Positions 1 through 5,176 of a stretch of 5,177 nucleotides of DNA are shown here, in pieces; position 1 is the first letter of the stretch, and each line of letters starts with the position of its first letter. The notes beneath the pieces are model-generated. The model searched no databases and had not been told where the DNA came from. It was given only the letters and a program-made list of their open reading frames with translations. This stretch comes from Planctomycetota bacterium (GTDB taxonomy: Bacteria; Planctomycetota; UBA11346), in contig CANIXE010000190.1 of assembly GCA_947470885.1 (NCBI GenBank), positions 1-5,177 of the forward strand, in the 5' to 3' direction. The position numbers and the translations under genes are program-made.

Positions 1-63
1 AAGTATGGCGGCCGTCTCGCTGCCCTGGCCGAAGCGGCCCGCAGCAAGGGCTTGAACTTCTAA
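1..63 (+). CDS. rplR: 50S ribosomal protein L18, C-terminal fragment
   Basis: The first 20 codons of the window read KYGGRLAALAEAARSKGLNF and end at a TAA stop. This matches the usual C-terminus of bacterial L18, where a Y-x-G-R-[VL]-x-A-L-A-x-A-A-R stretch is followed by a short G-L-x-F tail. L18 binds 5S rRNA in the large subunit together with L5 and is normally encoded directly upstream of rpsE, as here. The rest of the gene lies outside the window, so neither its start nor its integrity can be judged. The identification rests on a short but characteristic tail plus gene order. Confidence 0.88.
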   Translation, partial: KYGGRLAALAEAARSKGLNF

Positions 64-79
64 TCCACCCTTTAGGCTT

Positions 80-110
80 GTCCCCCCTTCAGCAGAAGGG
101 GACCCAAGGA
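80..110 (+). promoter_or_regulatory. Hairpin followed by the rpsE Shine-Dalgarno site
   Basis: In the 57-base gap between rplR and rpsE, GTCCCC plus TT (with two extra C bases between them) can pair with AAGGGGAC across a CAGCAG loop, spanning 80-103. Alternatively, CCCCTT at 84-89 pairs perfectly with AAGGGG at 96-101. The SD sequence AAGGA follows at 106-110, ten bases before the rpsE ATG at 121. No T-run follows the stem, so it does not look like an intrinsic terminator. A role in mRNA processing or translational control is possible but is inference. Confidence 0.5.
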
Positions 111-120
111 ACGATCGACT

Positions 121-702
121 ATGGTTATGCAACGTCGTGGCGCCCCCGGCGCCAGCAACAGCAAGGGTGCCGACGCGCCCGCCGATGGCCAGACGCGCCG
201 CGAGCGTCGCGGTCCCGCGCAGCCCCGCGAGCCGCGTAGCAAGCTCTACACCGAAGACGTGGTCCGCATCAACCGTTGCGCCAAGGTCGTCAAGGGTGGT
301 AAGCGTTTCAGCTTTGCCTCGTTCGTCGTTCTCGGCGATACCAAGGGCAAGGTTGGTTTCGGTAAGGGTAAGGCCAAGGAAGTGGCGTCCTCGATCGATA
401 AGGCGGTTCGTGATGGCGAGAAGGCTGTCCGTCCGTACCCGATCGTGAATGGCACGATTCCGCATGAAGTTGAGGGTCGTTTTGGCTCCGCTCGTGTGCG
501 TCTGATGCCTGCAGCCGATGGTACTGGCGTAATCGCAGGTCGCTCGGTTCGTGCGGTCCTCGAGAAGGCTGGCGTTCATAACATTCTTTCCAAGTGCTAC
601 GGGAACCACAATCCCGTGAATCTGATCCGTGCTACCTTGGACGCCCTGTCCAAGCTGCGCACCAAGGACCAGTACCAGCAGCTGCGTGGGGTGGAACTGT
701 GA
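121..702 (+). CDS. rpsE: 30S ribosomal protein S5
   Basis: The 193-residue product is S5 (uS5), a small-subunit protein that sits near the mRNA entry side with S4 and S3 and influences decoding accuracy. The N-terminal double-stranded-RNA-binding-like domain spans about residues 46-112, with the signature NRCAKVVKGGKRFSF (51-65) and VGFGKGKAKEV (78-88). The C-terminal domain follows with GTGVIAGRSVRAVLEKAGVH (134-153), NILSKCYG and NPVNLIRATLDAL. By my alignment the conserved Asn-Arg pair lies about 32 residues further in than in E. coli S5. The extra N-terminus (residues 1-40) is rich in Ala, Arg, Pro and Gly. ATG 121 was chosen because AAGGA lies ten bases upstream; ATG 127 is a less well spaced alternative. 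The TGA stop overlaps the rplO start. Confidence 0.97.
   Translation: MVMQRRGAPGASNSKGADAPADGQTRRERRGPAQPREPRSKLYTEDVVRINRCAKVVKGGKRFSFASFVVLGDTKGKVGFGKGKAKEVASSIDKAVRDGEKAVRPYPIVNGTIPHEVEGRFGSARVRLMPAADGTGVIAGRSVRAVLEKAGVHNILSKCYGNHNPVNLIRATLDALSKLRTKDQYQQLRGVEL
688..702 (+). promoter_or_regulatory. rplO ribosome-binding site and rpsE/rplO start-stop overlap
   Basis: GGGGT at 688-692 can pair with the anti-SD core if one G-U wobble is allowed, and lies six bases before GTG at 699-701. The GTG shares bases with the rpsE stop TGA at 700-702, giving the classic GTGA overlap. This arrangement is a known hallmark of translational coupling and is the reason for choosing 699 as the rplO start. Confidence 0.72.
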
Positions 703-1163
703 GTCTTAACGACATTCTCTCTGTTGATACTGGCCGTCGTGGCCGCCGTCGCGTTGGTCGCGGTCTGGGTTCCGGCCTCGGCAAGACCGGTGGTCGCGGT
801 TCCAAGGGTGAAGGCTCCCGTACGGGCGGCAAGAACCGTGGTCCCATGTTCGAGGGTGGTCAAAAGCCCCTGTACATGCGCATTCCGAAGCGCGGCTTCT
901 CGAACTTTGCTCATCGTGTAGAATACCAGCCGGTTTACCTGGCTCGGGTCATCGAGCGCGTGCAGGGTGATGTGACCGTTGAATCTCTGGTTGCTGCGGG
1001 CTTGGCTCGCGATGGCGCGTTGGTGAAGATCGTTGGCAAGGCTGACGTCACCCGCGCCCTCAAGGTCGCTGTCCATCGCGTCAGTGCCTCCGTTAAGGCG
1101 GCCATTGAGGCTGCTGGCGGGTCCGTGGTCGAGTTGGCTCTCGTGCAGGACGCGCAGGCCTGA
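699..1163 (+). CDS. rplO: 50S ribosomal protein L15
   Basis: The product is L15 (uL15), 154 residues from a GTG start, close to the family's usual length of about 145-150. L15 binds 23S rRNA and acts late in large-subunit assembly. The glycine- and arginine-rich N-terminal tail is visible as RRRVGRGLGSGLGKTGGRG (16-34) and SRTGGKNRG (40-48), followed by RIPKRGFSN (61-69). The C-terminal L15/L18e-type fold ends with VKIVGKADVTRALKV (109-123) and the signature SVKAAIEAAGGSVVEL (131-146). The reading frame is open further upstream, but that extension lies inside rpsE and has no family similarity. The start GTG overlaps the rpsE stop, leaving no room for rpmD (L30), which lies between these genes in many bacteria. 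Confidence 0.96.
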   Translation: MSLNDILSVDTGRRGRRRVGRGLGSGLGKTGGRGSKGEGSRTGGKNRGPMFEGGQKPLYMRIPKRGFSNFAHRVEYQPVYLARVIERVQGDVTVESLVAAGLARDGALVKIVGKADVTRALKVAVHRVSASVKAAIEAAGGSVVELALVQDAQA

Positions 1164-1176
1164 GCCTTCGGGCTTG
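1161..1176 (+). other. UUCG-tetraloop hairpin across the rplO stop codon
   Basis: AGCC (1163-1166) and GGCT (1171-1174) form a perfect stem around TTCG (1167-1170), giving the exceptionally stable C(UUCG)G loop. Two G-U pairs (1162/1175 and 1161/1176) can lengthen it. The hairpin covers the TGA stop of rplO and ends 15 bases before the secY start. No T-run follows, so it is not a standard terminator. A role in processing, or in setting secY translation relative to rplO, is inference. Confidence 0.5.
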
Positions 1177-1191
1177 CTGCGAAATTCTCCC

Positions 1192-2499
1192 ATGGCTGAC
1201 GGCGACCTCTCTGAAAATCCGGCTCGTGAGCTTCTCCGGCGGTTCATCATTACGTTCATCTTGGGCGTTTTGGTGTACCGCTTGGGTGTCTACATTCCTA
1301 TCCCTGGTGTTGATGCGGCGGCACTGAAGTCGCTGGTCTTCGGTCAGGGTGGCGAGTCGGATGCCATTGGCGCCATTCTGCGGTATGCGGACATGTTCAA
1401 TGGCGGAGCTATTCAAAATGCCTCGATTTTTGGACTTGGCATTACGCCGTACATCTCTGCCAGCATCATTATTCAACTGCTGACGTTTAGCATTCCGAGC
1501 CTCAAGGCTTTGCAGAAGGAAGGCGAAGGCGGCCGTCGTAAAATCAATCAGTATACTCGTTATACGACGCTGGGAATTGCCTTAGTTCAGGCGACGATTG
1601 CGGCTGTGGCGCTGTCAAAGTTTAGCTCAGGGCAACATGTCCTGGTCCACACGGACGATAAATTCTTGTTTGTGGTCCAGAGTACCTTGGTGATCACCAC
1701 GGGAAGCATGCTGATTCTTTGGATTTCCGAGCAGATTACCCGCTACGGTATCGGTAATGGCGTCTCCCTGATCATCATGTTCGGTATTCTGGCTTATATG
1801 CCGTCATCTTTCCAGGGGTTTGGAGGCGATTTGCCGAAATACCTTGGAGTAGTGATGGTCGCCCTGTTGATCATCGCAGCCATTGTCATGGTCGTCCAGG
1901 CGGTGCGTCGGATCGGTCTTGAGCAGCAGCGTCGGGTCCAGGGCAATAAGGTGTATGGCGGCGCTCAGACCACCCTCCCGCTCAAGCTGAACCAGGCCAA
2001 TGTTATTCCGGTGATTTTCGCGAGCCCGATTATGGTCGTTCTTGGCTTTGTGGCGGGCAAGATTGGTATGGAACAGCTGTTCGCCTATGGAACGCCTGGT
2101 CATCGCTATGCCTTTGCGGGTCTGATCATCGCCTTCACCTACTTTTATATCAGCATCACTTTCGACCTTTTTGACCTGAGCAATCATTTCAAGCAGGCTG
2201 GTTTCTTTGTGCGTGGCATCAAGCCAGGCAAGAACACGGTGGACCATCTGCATCATATCCTGATCCGCATCACCTTCGTCGGTGCGACCTTTCTGGCCAT
2301 CATCGCCATCCTTCCTGAGTCGATCGGGGTCATGATGGGCATGAGTACGCATGGTTCGACCGTCCTCCTGGGAGGAACCGGTCTCCTCATCGTGGTCGGT
2401 GTGATTTTGGATGTGATGCAGAAGGTCGGTTCATTCTTCCTCGCCCATCAGTACCAGGGCCTCGCCGGAGCTGCCAAGAAGGGCGGCAAGAGGTTCTGA
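1192..2499 (+). CDS. secY: Preprotein translocase channel subunit SecY
   Basis: The 435-residue product (E. coli 443) is SecY, the pore subunit of the SecYEG channel in the inner membrane, working with SecA and the ribosome in export and membrane insertion. Ten hydrophobic segments are visible at about 17-37, 75-100, 124-142, 159-178, 188-204, 216-237, 270-290, 305-325, 358-377 and 389-409. The family signature in helix 2 reads GLGITPYISASIIIQLL (81-97). The C4 loop contains RRI...QQRRVQGNKVYGGAQTT, followed by LPLKLNQANVIPVIFAS (262-278). The C5 loop reads VRGIKPGKNT (340-349), with Lys344 where E. coli has the SecA-critical Arg357 by my alignment. ATG 1192 gives a normal N-terminus (MADGDLSENPARELLRRF); the frame is open upstream only through rplO. 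No SD-like purine run precedes this ATG. Codon choice is less GC-biased in the first half than in flanking ribosomal genes. Confidence 0.97.
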   Translation: MADGDLSENPARELLRRFIITFILGVLVYRLGVYIPIPGVDAAALKSLVFGQGGESDAIGAILRYADMFNGGAIQNASIFGLGITPYISASIIIQLLTFSIPSLKALQKEGEGGRRKINQYTRYTTLGIALVQATIAAVALSKFSSGQHVLVHTDDKFLFVVQSTLVITTGSMLILWISEQITRYGIGNGVSLIIMFGILAYMPSSFQGFGGDLPKYLGVVMVALLIIAAIVMVVQAVRRIGLEQQRRVQGNKVYGGAQTTLPLKLNQANVIPVIFASPIMVVLGFVAGKIGMEQLFAYGTPGHRYAFAGLIIAFTYFYISITFDLFDLSNHFKQAGFFVRGIKPGKNTVDHLHHILIRITFVGATFLAIIAILPESIGVMMGMSTHGSTVLLGGTGLLIVVGVILDVMQKVGSFFLAHQYQGLAGAAKKGGKRF

Positions 2500-2502
2500 T
2501 CC

Positions 2503-2721
2503 ATGGCTAAAGAAGATAATATCCGACTCGAGGCGACCGTTAAGGAAAGCCTCCCCAATGCCCGTTTCCGGGTCGAGCTTCCGAACGGACATGTCGTTCT
2601 GGCGCATATCTCAGGTAAGATCCGGATGAACTACATCCGAATTCTGCCGGGTGATAAGGTCACCATCGAGATGTCGCCCTACGATTTGTCCCGCGGTCGT
2701 ATCGTCTACCGCGAAGCCTAA
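2503..2721 (+). CDS. infA: Translation initiation factor IF-1
   Basis: This 72-residue protein has exactly the usual IF-1 length and is a single OB fold that occupies the A site of the 30S subunit during initiation. Family landmarks are the N-terminal MAKEDNI, then ESLPNARFRVELPNGHVVLAHISGK (split across residues 15-39), NYIRILPGDKVTIEMSPYDL (43-62) and the closing RGRIVYREA. The start lies three bases after the secY stop, with GAGGT at 2490-2494 inside the last secY codons as SD and an eight-base spacer. Adk and map, which often sit between secY and infA, are absent. IF-1 followed by rpmJ and rpsM is a very common arrangement. Confidence 0.98.
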   Translation: MAKEDNIRLEATVKESLPNARFRVELPNGHVVLAHISGKIRMNYIRILPGDKVTIEMSPYDLSRGRIVYREA

Positions 2722-2756
2722 AATCCTCCCGAGAAAGTTTCCAACAGGAATCCGTC

Positions 2757-2870
2757 ATGAAGGTCACCCCGTCCGTCCGGCGCCGCTGCGAGAACTGCAA
2801 GATTGTCCGCCGCAAGGGCCGCGTCTACGTCATCTGCTCCGACCCCAACCACAAGCAGCGCCAGGGCTGA
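2757..2870 (+). CDS. rpmJ: 50S ribosomal protein L36, zinc-ribbon form
   Basis: A 37-codon gene encodes MKVTPSVRRR followed by CENCKIVRRKGRVYVICSDP and NHKQRQG, the full length of bacterial L36 (bL36). L36 is the smallest ribosomal protein and sits near the L7/L12 stalk base in the large subunit. The zinc ligands expected in the C+ form are all present: Cys11, Cys14, Cys27 and His32. A zinc-independent C- paralogue would lack these. AGGA at 2746-2749 lies seven bases upstream of the ATG. The gene sits in its usual place between infA and rpsM and is short enough to be missed by automatic gene calling. Confidence 0.96.
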   Translation: MKVTPSVRRRCENCKIVRRKGRVYVICSDPNHKQRQG

Positions 2871-2885
2871 TCTGAAAGGTCCATT

Positions 2886-3263
2886 ATGCCCCGTATCCTC
2901 GGTGTCGATATTCCGAACAATAAGAAGGTTCCCTACAGCCTTGCCGCGCTGTATGGCATCGGCCTTCATCGTGCTGTCATCATCTGCCGTGATTGCGGTA
3001 TTGATGTCGACAAGCGCGCTTTCCAGCTGACCGAAGAGGAGCTGGGTAAGGTTGCCACCTACATCGAGACGAACTTCGTCATCGAAGGTAACCTCCGCCG
3101 TGAAGTCCAGGCTAACATCGCTCGGTTCAAGGAGATCGGCTGCTTCCGTGGTTACCGCCACGCTCGCAACCTCCCCTGTCGCGGCCAGCGTTCGCGCACG
3201 AATGCTCGTACCCGTAAGGGTAAGAAGAAGACCGTCGCGAATAAGAAGATCCTCCGCAAGTAA
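2886..3263 (+). CDS. rpsM: 30S ribosomal protein S13
   Basis: The 125-residue product is S13 (uS13), in the head of the small subunit, where it contacts the P-site tRNA and forms bridges to the large subunit (L5). The N-terminus MPRILGVDIPNNKKVPYSL and the helix-two-turn-helix region with GIGLHRA (24-30) are typical. The C-terminal signature is RGYRHARNLPCRGQRSRTNA (88-107) followed by RTRKGKKKTVANKK, a basic tail that reaches toward tRNA. The usual R-H-x-x-G-L-P reads RHARNLP here, a Gly-to-Asn change. Four cysteines (34, 37, 86, 98) are present, including a CRDC pair. AAAGGT at 2875-2880 serves as SD; the gap from rpmJ is 15 bases. Confidence 0.97.
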   Translation: MPRILGVDIPNNKKVPYSLAALYGIGLHRAVIICRDCGIDVDKRAFQLTEEELGKVATYIETNFVIEGNLRREVQANIARFKEIGCFRGYRHARNLPCRGQRSRTNARTRKGKKKTVANKKILRK

Positions 3264-3297
3264 AACTGCGACACCGAACTGCTGAAAGAGCGTTACC

Positions 3298-3675
3298 ATG
3301 GCTTACCAGAAGAAGAAGACGAAGAAGACGGTCCGCGCCGGCATCGTCAATATCAACTCGACCTTCAACAACACCATTATCAGCATCGCTGATGCGAATG
3401 GTGAAGTTGCGGCCTGGGAGTCTGCCGGCTCCATCGGGTACAAGGGTAGCCGCAAGAGCACGCCCTTTGCTGCCCAGTTGGCCATGGAGCGTTGTGCCGA
3501 GAAGGCCCTCAAGCTCGGTCTCAAGGAATGCGAGATCCGCGTCAAGGGTCCGGGCGGCGGTCGTGAGAGCGCTATCCGCGCTCTGATGAAGGCCGGCGTT
3601 GCGGTGAAGATGATCACCGATGTTACCCCGTTGCCCCACAACGGTTGCCGCCCCCCGAAGAAGCGTCGCGTTTGA
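3298..3675 (+). CDS. rpsK: 30S ribosomal protein S11
   Basis: This 125-residue protein is S11 (uS11), on the platform of the small subunit, binding 16S rRNA near the E site together with S7 and S18. Diagnostic stretches are GIVNINSTFNNTIISIAD (15-32), SAGSIGYKGSRKSTPFAAQL (42-61), RVKGPGGGRESAIRAL and the near-universal C-terminus DVTPLPHNGCRPPKKRRV. Length is normal for bacteria. The SD is weak (GAAAGAG at 3284-3290, seven bases from the ATG). The gene follows rpsM by 34 bases. In many bacteria rpsD (S4) comes next, but here a 77-base gap leads directly to rpoA. Confidence 0.98.
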   Translation: MAYQKKKTKKTVRAGIVNINSTFNNTIISIADANGEVAAWESAGSIGYKGSRKSTPFAAQLAMERCAEKALKLGLKECEIRVKGPGGGRESAIRALMKAGVAVKMITDVTPLPHNGCRPPKKRRV

Positions 3676-3752
3676 TGTGTCTGGGGTCCTCGGATCCCTT
3701 TAGATTCGCTTGTCCTTTCTCACCTCCTGACGATTGATTTCCGGAGAATCCT
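3676..3752 (+). promoter_or_regulatory. rpsK-rpoA intergenic leader with hairpin, anti-SD-like sequence and rpoA SD
   Basis: This is the longest gap in the window. GGGGTC at 3683-3688 can pair with GATCCC at 3693-3698 (one G-U pair) around a CTCG loop, followed by CTTTAGATT, which is too poor in T for a clear terminator. TCACCTCCT at 3720-3728 is identical to part of the 16S rRNA 3' tail. The rpoA SD GGAG lies at 3743-3746, six bases before the ATG, and can pair with CTCC at 3724-3727. TTCTC at 3717-3721 could instead pair with GAGAA at 3744-3748. Either pairing would hide the SD. Control of rpoA translation here is inference. Confidence 0.45.
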
Positions 3753-4745
3753 ATGCGCATCCGCTGGCGTGGCTTCGAGCTTCCCACCCGTGTCGAGAAG
3801 GCTGAATCAGCTGCCTCGGCCAACTATGCCAAGTTCGTTGCCGAGCCTTTTGAGCGTGGCTTTGCTACGACCATCGGCAACAGCCTGCGCCGTGTGCTGC
3901 TCTCCAGCATCCAGGGTGCTGCTGTTCGGGCGATCCGCATTCAGGGAGCCAACAACGAATTCACCACGCTGGACGGCGTTTTGGAAGATGTCACCCACAT
4001 CATCCTGAATCTCAAGCGCTTGCGCCTGCGTCTGCACAGCGATGAAAACGTCGTCATCCGTCTGGAGAAATCCTCCACGGGTGCCGTTACGGCTGGGGAT
4101 ATTACCCCCCATCAGGACGTCGAAGTCATTAATCCCGATCTCGTGATCGCGACCTTGACCAAGGACGTCCGCTTTGTCCTGGAGCTGGATGTTGGCGCCG
4201 GTCGTGGATTTGTCCCTGCCGAAGGCCAGAAGATCGACAACAGTCCAGTGGGCACCATTGCCATCGACTCGATCTACAGCCCCGTGCAGCGCTGCTCGTT
4301 CATCACCCGCAGCACGCGCCTCGGCAAGCGGACGGACTACGAAGCCCTTGAGCTCGAAGTCTGGACCGATGGTTCCATCACCCCGGAACTGGCCCTGGTG
4401 GAAGCGACCAATATTCTGCGCAAACATCTGAACCCGTTTGTGAAGTACTTTGAGATCGGTCGTGAGTTGGAAGGGTCCGCTGGTGGTCTGGTGGTCGATG
4501 GCGACGCCGAGAAGACCAGCCTCATGGGCCGTCAAATCAGCGCTTTGGACCTCAGCGTCCGCACTGAAAACGCCCTGCGTGGTGCCAACATCAAGACGGT
4601 CGGTGACCTGGTCCAGATGGACGAAGCCGAAGTCTCCGGCATCCGTAACCTCGGCAAGATCGCCGCGAAGGAACTGAAGAAGAAACTGGCCGATCGTGGC
4701 CTGTCCTTCGGCATGCGCCTCGCTGCGAAGGCCGCTGAGGCCTAA
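3753..4745 (+). CDS. rpoA: DNA-directed RNA polymerase subunit alpha
   Basis: The 330-residue product (E. coli 329) is alpha, whose dimer nucleates assembly of core RNA polymerase. The N-terminal domain shows EPFERGFATTIGNSLRRVLL (31-50), NEFTTLDGVLEDVTHIILNL (68-87), the later RTDYEALELEVWTDGSITPE (193-212) and the NILRKHLNPF helix (220-229). A linker at about 240-262 leads to the C-terminal domain (263-321), which contacts upstream DNA and activators. There Arg270, Asn273, Gly301 and Glu307 match E. coli Arg265, Asn268, Gly296 and Glu302, but Ile303-Ala304 replace Lys298-Ser299. The start ATG has a good SD (GGAG, 3743-3746), and its N-terminus MRIRWRGFELPTRV resembles planctomycete-type alpha from memory. 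It sits directly after rpsK, with no rpsD. Confidence 0.98.
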   Translation: MRIRWRGFELPTRVEKAESAASANYAKFVAEPFERGFATTIGNSLRRVLLSSIQGAAVRAIRIQGANNEFTTLDGVLEDVTHIILNLKRLRLRLHSDENVVIRLEKSSTGAVTAGDITPHQDVEVINPDLVIATLTKDVRFVLELDVGAGRGFVPAEGQKIDNSPVGTIAIDSIYSPVQRCSFITRSTRLGKRTDYEALELEVWTDGSITPELALVEATNILRKHLNPFVKYFEIGRELEGSAGGLVVDGDAEKTSLMGRQISALDLSVRTENALRGANIKTVGDLVQMDEAEVSGIRNLGKIAAKELKKKLADRGLSFGMRLAAKAAEA

Positions 4746-4799
4746 GCCCACCACCTGCACTGACGAACACTGCTTAAGAACACTGGAAACGAAGGCCTC
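4737..4799 (+). other. Complementary arms linking the rpoA end to the rplQ SD
   Basis: GAGGCCT at 4737-4743, in the last codons and first stop base of rpoA, is the perfect reverse complement of AGGCCTC at 4793-4799. The second arm overlaps the rplQ SD (GAAGG, 4791-4795). The arms would form a 7-bp stem around 49 bases. Ribosomes finishing rpoA would occupy the first arm and free the SD, which would couple the two genes. Each arm contains the self-complementary AGGCCT, so chance is a real alternative. Confidence 0.35.
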
Positions 4800-4801
4800 C
4801 C

Positions 4802-5176
4802 ATGCGCCACCGCGTCGATCACCGCAAGCTGAACCGTACCTCCGAGCACCGCATCGCGTTGATGAAGAACCTCGTCGCCGCGCTGTTTGAGCACGGCCGG
4901 GTCATCACCACCCTGCCCAAGGCCAAGGAAGCCCGTCGGTACGCCGAGCGGTGCATCACCTACGGCAAGAAGGCCATCGCCCAGACGGATCCGGCTCGTG
5001 CTCTGCACTACCGTCGTCTGGCCCTGTCGGCCCTTGGTAGCAAGGAAGCTGTCAAGGCTCTGGTCGAAACCGTGGCTCCCAAGTACAAGGAGCGTCAGGG
5101 TGGTTACACTCGCGTTCTGCGGGCTGGCTTCCGCCTCGGTGACAACGGCACCAAGGCCCTGTTCGAACTGGTCTGA
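4802..5176 (+). CDS. rplQ: 50S ribosomal protein L17
   Basis: The 124-residue product is L17 (bL17), a bacteria-specific large-subunit protein near the exit of the peptide tunnel. The N-terminus MRHRVDHRKLNRTSEHRIAL and the following MKNLVAALFEHGRVITTLPK are diagnostic, as is KAKEARRYAERCITYGKK (39-56). The C-terminal part with KYKERQGGYTRVLRAGFRLG (94-113) and a closing ALFELV is also typical. Length is within the bacterial range (E. coli 127). GAAGG at 4791-4795 is the SD, six bases before the ATG. The gene follows rpoA by 56 bases, its usual neighbour at the end of the alpha operon. The TGA stop is complete, but the window ends one base later, so no terminator can be assessed. Confidence 0.98.
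   Translation: MRHRVDHRKLNRTSEHRIALMKNLVAALFEHGRVITTLPKAKEARRYAERCITYGKKAIAQTDPARALHYRRLALSALGSKEAVKALVETVAPKYKERQGGYTRVLRAGFRLGDNGTKALFELV

Noticed and set aside
80..103. Intrinsic terminator between rplR and rpsE
   Set aside because: The stem is followed by CCCAAGG rather than a T-run, and termination here would cut the operon.
594..698. Upstream in-frame extension of L15 beginning at an ATG inside rpsE
   Set aside because: The extension has no L15 similarity, while GTG 699 gives the usual L15 length and has an SD-like site and stop overlap.
1033..1191. Upstream in-frame extension of SecY (53 codons)
   Set aside because: It lies inside rplO in another frame, is Pro/Ser/Arg-rich and unlike any SecY N-terminus; ATG 1192 gives a normal one.
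597..1259. A minus-strand open frame of 220 codons across rpsE, rplO and secY
   Set aside because: It spans three real genes in antisense and its product resembles no protein I know; it is a shadow of GC-rich coding.
2724..2749. TCCT/AGGA pairing before rpmJ
   Set aside because: Only four base pairs with mismatches on both sides; too weak to claim a structure.
3655..3672. PKKRRV at the S11 C-terminus resembling a nuclear localisation signal
   Set aside because: A basic PPK-[KR]-RRV-type end is normal in bacterial S11 and reflects rRNA binding.
3710..3738. Promoter-like TTGTCC and ATTGAT, 17 bases apart, before rpoA
   Set aside because: The -10 matches only three of six consensus bases; this level of match is expected by chance.
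3807..4760. A long minus-strand open frame antisense to rpoA (317 codons)
   Set aside because: It mirrors the codon pattern of rpoA, has no recognisable family features, and lies wholly opposite an unmistakable gene.
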